Assembly: GCA_000697335.1 (NCBI GenBank)
Contig: JNEM01014102.1
Coordinates: 1 to 13,433 of the forward strand
DNA from: Conidiobolus incongruus B7586
Lineage: Eukaryota; Entomophthoromycota; Entomophthoromycetes; Entomophthorales; Conidiobolaceae
DNA length: 13,433 nt
Direction: 5' to 3'
The notes beneath the pieces were generated by a model, which worked only from the letters and a program-made list of their open reading frames with translations, ran no database searches and had not been told where the DNA came from. The stretch's first letter is position 1, and every line of letters starts with the position of its first letter. Shown here one piece after another: positions 9,055-13,433 of this stretch. The translations under genes were made by a program, and so were the position numbers.

Positions 9055-9378
9055 TTGATATTGTTAAATTCCTGTGAATTCATTACATCACATCCAATCA
9101 CTGCACCCAAATTCAAGTGGCACAAACGCTTAAAGAATGCCTCTAATTACTGCGATAATCTCTTCAAAGGTGGATTGAATTGGGTAACTAGGAGTAGATT
9201 TGTAAAACTGATCATTTCATATAAATACTCAACACTATCTCATTATTCATTTAATTTTTTTCTATTCAAAAAAAAATTCATTAGTTTTTAAAAGTTTTTT
9301 TTTGTTAATTTAATATATTTTTTATAATACAATTTGATATTGTTAATTTTATATTTACATATTCAATAATAATTAAAA
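9055..9378 (+). promoter_or_regulatory. Promoter and 5' leader of the GPI-protein gene
   Basis: A clearly less AT-rich island upstream of the gene. It contains a CCAATCA at 9094-9100, matching the CCAAT-box consensus bound by NF-Y/HAP factors, and a consensus TATAAATA at 9220-9227. A TACTCAACACTATCTC stretch just after is a plausible initiation area. That leaves a leader of about 100-130 bases, T-rich and ending AATTAAAA before the ATG. A frame of 78 codons opening at a TTG covers the same place but looks incidental. Confidence 0.55.
9220..9227 (+). promoter_or_regulatory. TATA box (TATAAATA)
   Basis: Exact TATAAATA, about 150 bases before the ATG and 120 bases after a CCAATCA box, in a locally GC-richer stretch. 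Spacing and order are those of a classical RNA polymerase II promoter. Confidence 0.5.
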
Positions 9379-10119
9379 ATGAAATTAAGTTTATTATTAA
9401 CTTTAACGGCAGGTATCGTGTTGGGAGCTAAAAATACCAAATTAAAAATTTCACCTGAAGCAGAAGCTATTTGTGGGGATAATTACTGTCAAGTTAATTT
9501 TGAAATCAGAAAACTTTACGAAAATGATCAGGCTAATAAGGATAAAGTTCAGGAGTGTCAGAACGGTAAAGCTATAGACTACGTGTATTGTCTTGAGAAG
9601 TCCACTGGCGCCAAGCAGGAGCAGTTAGACTTGGAACGTCAAGCTCAGGAGCGCTTGTTGGAGTGCGAATCCAAGCAGAAGAGTAATACTACGTGCACAT
9701 CCAATTGTATGGAAGATCCTTTGAAAATGGGCATCGATTGCTGGCGAAAATTCTTTTGGATTACTAACAAACAATGGAACGATACCGACGTTAAAAATCA
9801 CGAGTGTTTAGATATCACTCAACTCAAGAAAAATGTGGAATGCAGATTGAAAGTCAACGATAAGTGGTACAAGAAGATTGTCGCCAACGAATTCAATGAA
9901 GAAGGATACACCGCTTCCAATCCTGGGAAACCTAGACAGGATGCTCCTAAAGATGAGAATAATGATTCCTCGAAAGACAATCAGGATTCCGAAAGTAAGG
10001 ACTCTGAGAGTAAAGATTCCGAGAATAAGGACAATAACAAAACTGGTAACGCTAACCAACTGATCGCCTCTTTGGCACTACCCGCTACAATCACTGTACT
10101 CTCTCTCCTTTTCGTTTAA
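9379..10119 (+). CDS. Secreted ten-cysteine protein, probably GPI-anchored
   Basis: Intronless gene for 246 residues; family not recognised. Residues 1-17 form a signal peptide (MKLSLLLTLTAGIVLGA, cleavage likely after Ala17). The mature part has ten cysteines at 32, 37, 60, 71, 96, 106, 110, 121, 143 and 155, an even number fitting five disulfides, with CTSNC at 106-110 and an aromatic patch (CWRKFFW) at 121-127. Four N-glycosylation sequons start at Asn103, 134, 195 and 220. Residues about 170-222 are a hydrophilic, acidic Ser/Lys/Asp linker with DSESK, DSESK, DSENK in tandem at 203-217. The C-terminus is a small-residue site (TGNAN, omega near 223-225) followed by a hydrophobic tail ending LSLLFV, the layout of a GPI signal. 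It probably sits on the plasma membrane or wall. CCAAT and TATA boxes lie upstream. Function cannot be stated. Confidence 0.85.
   Translation: MKLSLLLTLTAGIVLGAKNTKLKISPEAEAICGDNYCQVNFEIRKLYENDQANKDKVQECQNGKAIDYVYCLEKSTGAKQEQLDLERQAQERLLECESKQKSNTTCTSNCMEDPLKMGIDCWRKFFWITNKQWNDTDVKNHECLDITQLKKNVECRLKVNDKWYKKIVANEFNEEGYTASNPGKPRQDAPKDENNDSSKDNQDSESKDSESKDSENKDNNKTGNANQLIASLALPATITVLSLLFV
9985..10029 (+). repeat. Three tandem 15-base units coding DSESK/DSESK/DSENK
   Basis: An in-frame tandem repeat inside the linker of the GPI protein. The units differ at a few bases, mainly synonymous. Such repeats can change copy number and alter the length of the stalk that lifts the cysteine domain from the membrane. 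Confidence 0.7.
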
Positions 10120-10216
10120 GCTTTACCAACTCTCATTTCCACACCCAATTCTAAGATCATTCTCATTGGTCCAATCACATTGCCTAACTATTCCATTAAT
10201 TTATCATCCATCTCAC

Positions 10217-10222
10217 AATAAA
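10217..10222 (+). terminator. AATAAA polyadenylation signal of the GPI-protein gene
   Basis: Exact AATAAA about 100 bases after the stop codon. The intervening 3' UTR is rich in C and T and poor in G on the + strand, unlike the AT-only spacer that follows, which helps mark the transcript's end. Confidence 0.5.
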
Positions 10223-11945
10223 ATCTTCATATTTAATTGATTATATCAATTCAAATCATACTTGGCAACTATTTCAATAGGTATATTAAGATAATTCACC
10301 AATAACTATTACCATCAATTTATTAATATGATTTAATTTATAGAATTATCAATACAAAAACAATATTTTAACAATTAATTTTGTAATTTTTTTTCACAAT
10401 TTTCTCATACTTTTTAAAATGAAATTATTATAAATAGATTTAAATTTAATAATAATATTATTATTATTTTATTTTTATAATAATTGATATTATTAAATAA
10501 ATATAAATATTCAAGTATTATAATATTAATTTATTTCAATATTAACCAAGAAAATTTTTTAAAACTTATATAATGAATCTCTTAGCTTTTTTTAATTAAA
10601 TTTGACTGATATGAATTATTTGTGAGATTTAAATTATTATACAGCATTTTAAATAGGTGAATAACTATTTAATTATTTTTTAAACACATAAAATTCATTT
10701 TATAATTAAAATATTATAATTTGATATTATTTTTATATTATCTGAATTTATTTCAAAATTACGTTTAAAAGTAGTATTTTAAGAGATTTAATATGTAAAT
10801 GAGTTGTGTATTTTAATCAATAGGTAAAATGTACTCAATAGTATTAATTCATAGATATATCTATGAATTTATTTTATTTACTTTGAATTTTTTAATCAAT
10901 AATATTTTATATGATAAATTACTATTATTTTTGATTTTTAATAAATTCTTATAAAATAAAAACTCAATATTAAATTAAAATTACATAATAATTACATAAT
11001 ATATCAAAAAAGTTTAAACTATATTCTATATTATAATTATCACATAATCAGGCTATACTTTCAATTCATAATCTATTTTAAACAGTAATTTTATAGTAGA
11101 ATGATAGAAATGAAAATATCATATTAATTATTAAATGGGACTAATATTATTTTAATGGTTACGGTTTTTTTCTTTCAAATCAAATTCAATTTCAATTGAT
11201 TATTAATATAATTTATTTACTACATTTTAAAATTACAAGTGAAATAAAATAATTAACCATTGTGTATTAAAAAATTTTATTCTATAAAAATCATATCAAT
11301 AAAAAACTTAAACCCAACCTAATCACTCTTTGATAATCAATCTTTGATTAAAAATTTTATTATATTTTTTTATTATTTTATAATTAATATATATGATTAT
11401 AATAACACTTATTATATTTGAAATGTCACTGGTATTAATATATCTAAAATCATATTTTTTTGGAAAATTTTAAATATAATATATCGCATAACTGCAAAGA
11501 ATTTATAAAATATTATAGATTATGTACCAAAATATATTGAAAAAAATTGAAAAATTAAATTAATTTCAATATTTGATAGACATTACAGTGGAAAGTAGTT
11601 GAATTATTTTAAATTTGCAATTCAATATTCAAAAACAATTCTTCAGGAATCAATTTTGATAAATATAAGTTTTATAGTTTAATATTAGTAATTTATATAT
11701 AATTATATATTTTAAGGAATAGAATGCATATTACTATAAACAATTTATTTCACATTCTTAGCAAGTAATTATAATTCGATTCTTAATATTAACAAAATCA
11801 AATTAAATATATTGCTTTTAAATATTTTTGGGGAGTTAAAATTATACAATACTTATTATTATATAATTTCTATCAATTATTAATTTGGAGCACAATTTTA
11901 ATATAATTTGAGAGAAATTATAATTGATCAAAGAATTTAAGAATA
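10223..11945. other. AT-rich intergenic region
   Basis: About 1.7 kb without a supported gene. It contains small palindromes (AATAATAATATTATTATT near 10449 and a 24-base one at 10846-10869). A block near 11436-11455 shares about 19 of 20 bases with 3423-3442 (TTAAYATATCTAAAATCAT). No tRNA, long open frame or clear promoter is seen. Confidence 0.5.
10846..10869. repeat. Perfect 24-base palindrome
   Basis: AATTCATAGATA is followed directly by its exact reverse complement. With no loop it would extrude as a cruciform rather than form a terminator hairpin. It lies in spacer, far from the flanking genes. Confidence 0.7.
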
Positions 11946-11987
11946 TGAAAAATGGGAGGTGGAAGATCTGAGACTGGTAAGTGGATA
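11946..11987 (+). other. Exon-like patch with a consensus 5' splice site
   Basis: A purine-rich island in AT-rich spacer. ATG at 11952 opens MGGGRSET, then G and a consensus GTAAGT at 11977. The donor phase (one leftover base) fits the CTACAG acceptor at 12458-12463 of the inhibitor gene, giving a 78-residue product with a 487-nt intron. That intron would be far longer than the three proven by frame in this window, so the link is tentative. Confidence 0.3.
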
Positions 11988-12195
11988 GGTTTGATATAAA
12001 AAATATAAATATTTCCAACCAATTTTTTCAATATATAATATAATAATATAAATATTCAACTTTTAACAATTTTAAATTTTCTGAGTAATGCTACTAATAA
12101 TCCTAAAATAGGTTGACAGTCCCCATTCAAAATTTATAATCTTATGTAATTGAATTGTAATATTGATTCAGTATTGTGCAATTGGACTAGAGGCG

Positions 12196-12203
12196 CATAA
12201 ATA
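12196..12203 (+). promoter_or_regulatory. Candidate TATA-like element (CATAAATA) before the inhibitor gene
   Basis: CATAAATA in a locally GC-richer context (AGGCGCATAAATATTC), about 80 bases before the ATG at 12282. It resembles the TATAAATA upstream of the GPI-protein gene. Weak by itself. Confidence 0.25.
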
Positions 12204-12281
12204 TTCATATTAATTTAAATTTATAGATTATATAAATTCACTAATATTGCTAGAAATTTAATTAAGAGTTTTATTTCAAAT

Positions 12282-12675
12282 ATGAATATTAACTACTACT
12301 GCATATATCCTCAGTTTATGTATATTTGTAAACCAATCCTCCCTCCTATCAAATATCCTCCAATCACAATTCAATCACGATCACTCATCCAACCCCCACT
12401 CCCACCTACACTTCATCCCCTCCAACCTACAAACTCCCTCTGACGACGATTGTAACTCTACAGCTTACAAGTACTCGATTGGAACTACTTATAATCCATT
12501 CTATAAGGAACTTGTCCAAGAGAATGAAACATTATTAACAGCTGATCAATTGCCCAAACCCAATATTGTCTTAACACCCAGAACCATTACCACTATGGAA
12601 TTTGTTTCCAACAGATTGAGAATTTATTATGATGACGAGAAGGATGATATTGTGTCAGATATCGGATATGGTTAA
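12282..12675 (+). CDS. Potato-inhibitor-I / CI-2-like serine protease inhibitor (5' end uncertain)
   Basis: Secure coding is 12464-12675. It encodes a domain like barley CI-2 and eglin c (MEROPS I13; I78 is related), small proteins that block subtilisin- and chymotrypsin-like proteases with an exposed loop. The loop TITTMEF followed by NRLRIYYDD matches CI-2's TIVTMEY and DRVRLFVD; by this alignment P1 is Met and P1' Glu. The upstream NIVL matches IIVL of CI-2 at the right distance, and the end (IVSDIGYG) is the usual short C-terminal strand. No cysteine lies within the domain, as in CI-2. The 5' end is open: (a) ATG 12282, intron 12328-12463 (GTAAAC...CTACAG), 86 residues; (b) exon 11952-11976 joined to 12464, 78 residues; (c) one open frame from 12286, starting with a signal-like LTTTAYILSLCIFV but lacking an ATG. 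Model (a) has the smaller intron; (c) would suit a secreted inhibitor and could mean a frameshift next to the ATG. Confidence 0.65.
12331..12440 (+). other. C-rich, nearly G-free tract before the inhibitor domain
   Basis: By count this 110-base stretch has 52 C and one G on the + strand, a very strong strand asymmetry in an AT-rich window. It includes CCAATCA at 12360. It could be the pyrimidine-rich part of an intron (12328-12463), a 5' leader, or a low-complexity Ser/His/Pro-rich linker if translated in the inhibitor's frame. Confidence 0.6.
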
Positions 12676-12711
12676 TTGAGATAAAAATCACAATTTATAT
12701 TTATTTAATCT

Positions 12712-12717
12712 AATAAA
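12712..12717 (+). terminator. AATAAA polyadenylation signal of the inhibitor gene
   Basis: Exact AATAAA 36 bases after the TAA stop, in AT-rich context. Distance is similar to that of the CNOT10-like gene. Confidence 0.45.
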
Positions 12718-13433
12718 ATAGCTATATTTAAATAAATACATTTCAATTACCTAATTCGAATTTTGATATTGATTAAATCAATTTATATTTATTTAATTTT
12801 ATATATGAGTTAACATTCCAAAAAAATTTGTATATAAATTTAAATATTTCTAATAGATTTTTGACTACTATTGTATTTCAAAAATACCCATCTGTTTCAA
12901 TTTGATATTTAAGTCTGTATTACCCCTCATTTTTAGTAATTTTGTTAGTCTATAAACAAAGGGTGTTCTTTAGCTCCTATTATTAAAAATTAACCAAAAT
13001 CAATGTCACTTATTGAATTAATTGTTTAAACCCAGGAGTGATAAAGAAAGAGAAGCTTTTTTCTGGATATTCTGCTACAACATCTCAACAGTAAATAAGA
13101 TTTAAGGCATATAATCACAATATATTAAAGAGTAAAATTAATAAATAATTTACTAAATCATATTAAAAACACTTTTCTAATAACTATCTTAATTAAAAAA
13201 GTTAATAAAAATCATAATAATATTGATAAAAATTATTTGAATATTATATCATTTCACAATACTCTAATTTTATTTTATTTTTTTTTAAATTTTTAATAAT
13301 TTAAAATTAAATCAAAGTTTTATGAATTCAAAATCAAAAAATATATATTTTTTAAAATATTAAAAATATTTGGAAAATTTTAATTAATTTGAAATTTAGT
13401 TATTAAAAATAAATTTTTAAATATTAACTTAAT
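12718..13433. other. Right-edge spacer with an exon-like patch
   Basis: Mostly AT-rich and empty. The part at about 12880-13110 is less AT-rich. There, one + frame is open from 13022 to 13102 (27 codons, LFKPRSDKEREAFFWIF and on), and a CCCAG acceptor-like site at 13029-13033 and a GTAAAT donor-like site at 13092 lie inside it. No start codon or family is recognised. After 13140 only AT-rich sequence remains to the window end. Confidence 0.4.

Noticed and set aside
9055-9291. 78-codon open frame before the GPI-protein gene
   Set aside because: It opens at TTG rather than ATG, and it covers a CCAAT box and a TATAAATA box; the better reading is promoter and leader.
9808-10063. Overlapping open frames on both strands inside the GPI-protein gene
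   Set aside because: The acidic Ser/Lys repeat in the real frame produces long I/R/K-rich shadow frames; no independent support.
10441-10500. Palindromic AATAATAATATTATTATT
   Set aside because: It is made of short AAT/ATT units and is expected in DNA of this composition.
1-13433. tRNA, rRNA, CRISPR arrays, retroviral or other virus-like elements
   Set aside because: No T-loop-like GGTTCRANYCC, no rRNA-like core, no regularly spaced repeats, and no reverse transcriptase, integrase or capsid motifs were found on either strand.
1-13433. Dictyostelium-like amoeba as the source
   Set aside because: Spacer composition would fit, but the genes use CGC, GCG, GTC and CAG codons freely and lack long Asn/Gln runs, which argues against it; not excluded without a marker gene.

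Overview
This is a eukaryotic nuclear window with compact genes set in extremely AT-rich spacer; some 60-base lines of spacer hold only four G or C, while parts of the genes exceed 40% GC. Very short GT-AG introns (46-57 nt), a fungal-style GPI-anchored surface protein, standard stop codons, AATAAA signals and codons such as CGC and GCG in a low-GC background suggest an early-diverging fungus. Something like the Entomophthoromycotina or another Zoopagomycota group is my best guess. This is inference; no rRNA, tRNA or other diagnostic marker lies in the window.

Layout: (1) 1-5342 is gene-free as far as I can see. Its main structure is a pair of long, diverged inverted repeats (about 135-700 and 2215-2705) that look like the ends of a decayed long-terminal-inverted-repeat DNA element. 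(2) 5343-6947 is an intronless gene for a CNOT10-like TPR protein of the CCR4-NOT complex. (3) 7217-8233 is a four-exon gene for a 285-residue CLASP-type TOG-domain protein. (4) 9379-10119 is an intronless gene for a secreted, ten-cysteine, probably GPI-anchored protein, preceded by a CCAAT box and a TATAAATA box. (5) The 3' part of a gene ending at 12675 encodes a potato-inhibitor-I / CI-2-like (MEROPS I13, related to I78) serine protease inhibitor domain; its 5' structure is unresolved. (6) 12676-13433 is mostly spacer with one exon-like patch.

All recognised genes are on the + strand. They do not form a pathway: the first acts in mRNA deadenylation, the second probably on microtubules, the third at the cell surface and the fourth on proteases. 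They are independently transcribed neighbours. I see no convincing evidence of an undescribed multi-gene system. The most interesting points are the CI-2-like inhibitor and its odd C-rich leader or intron, the inverted-repeat relic, the CNOT10 homologue and the single-TOG mini protein.
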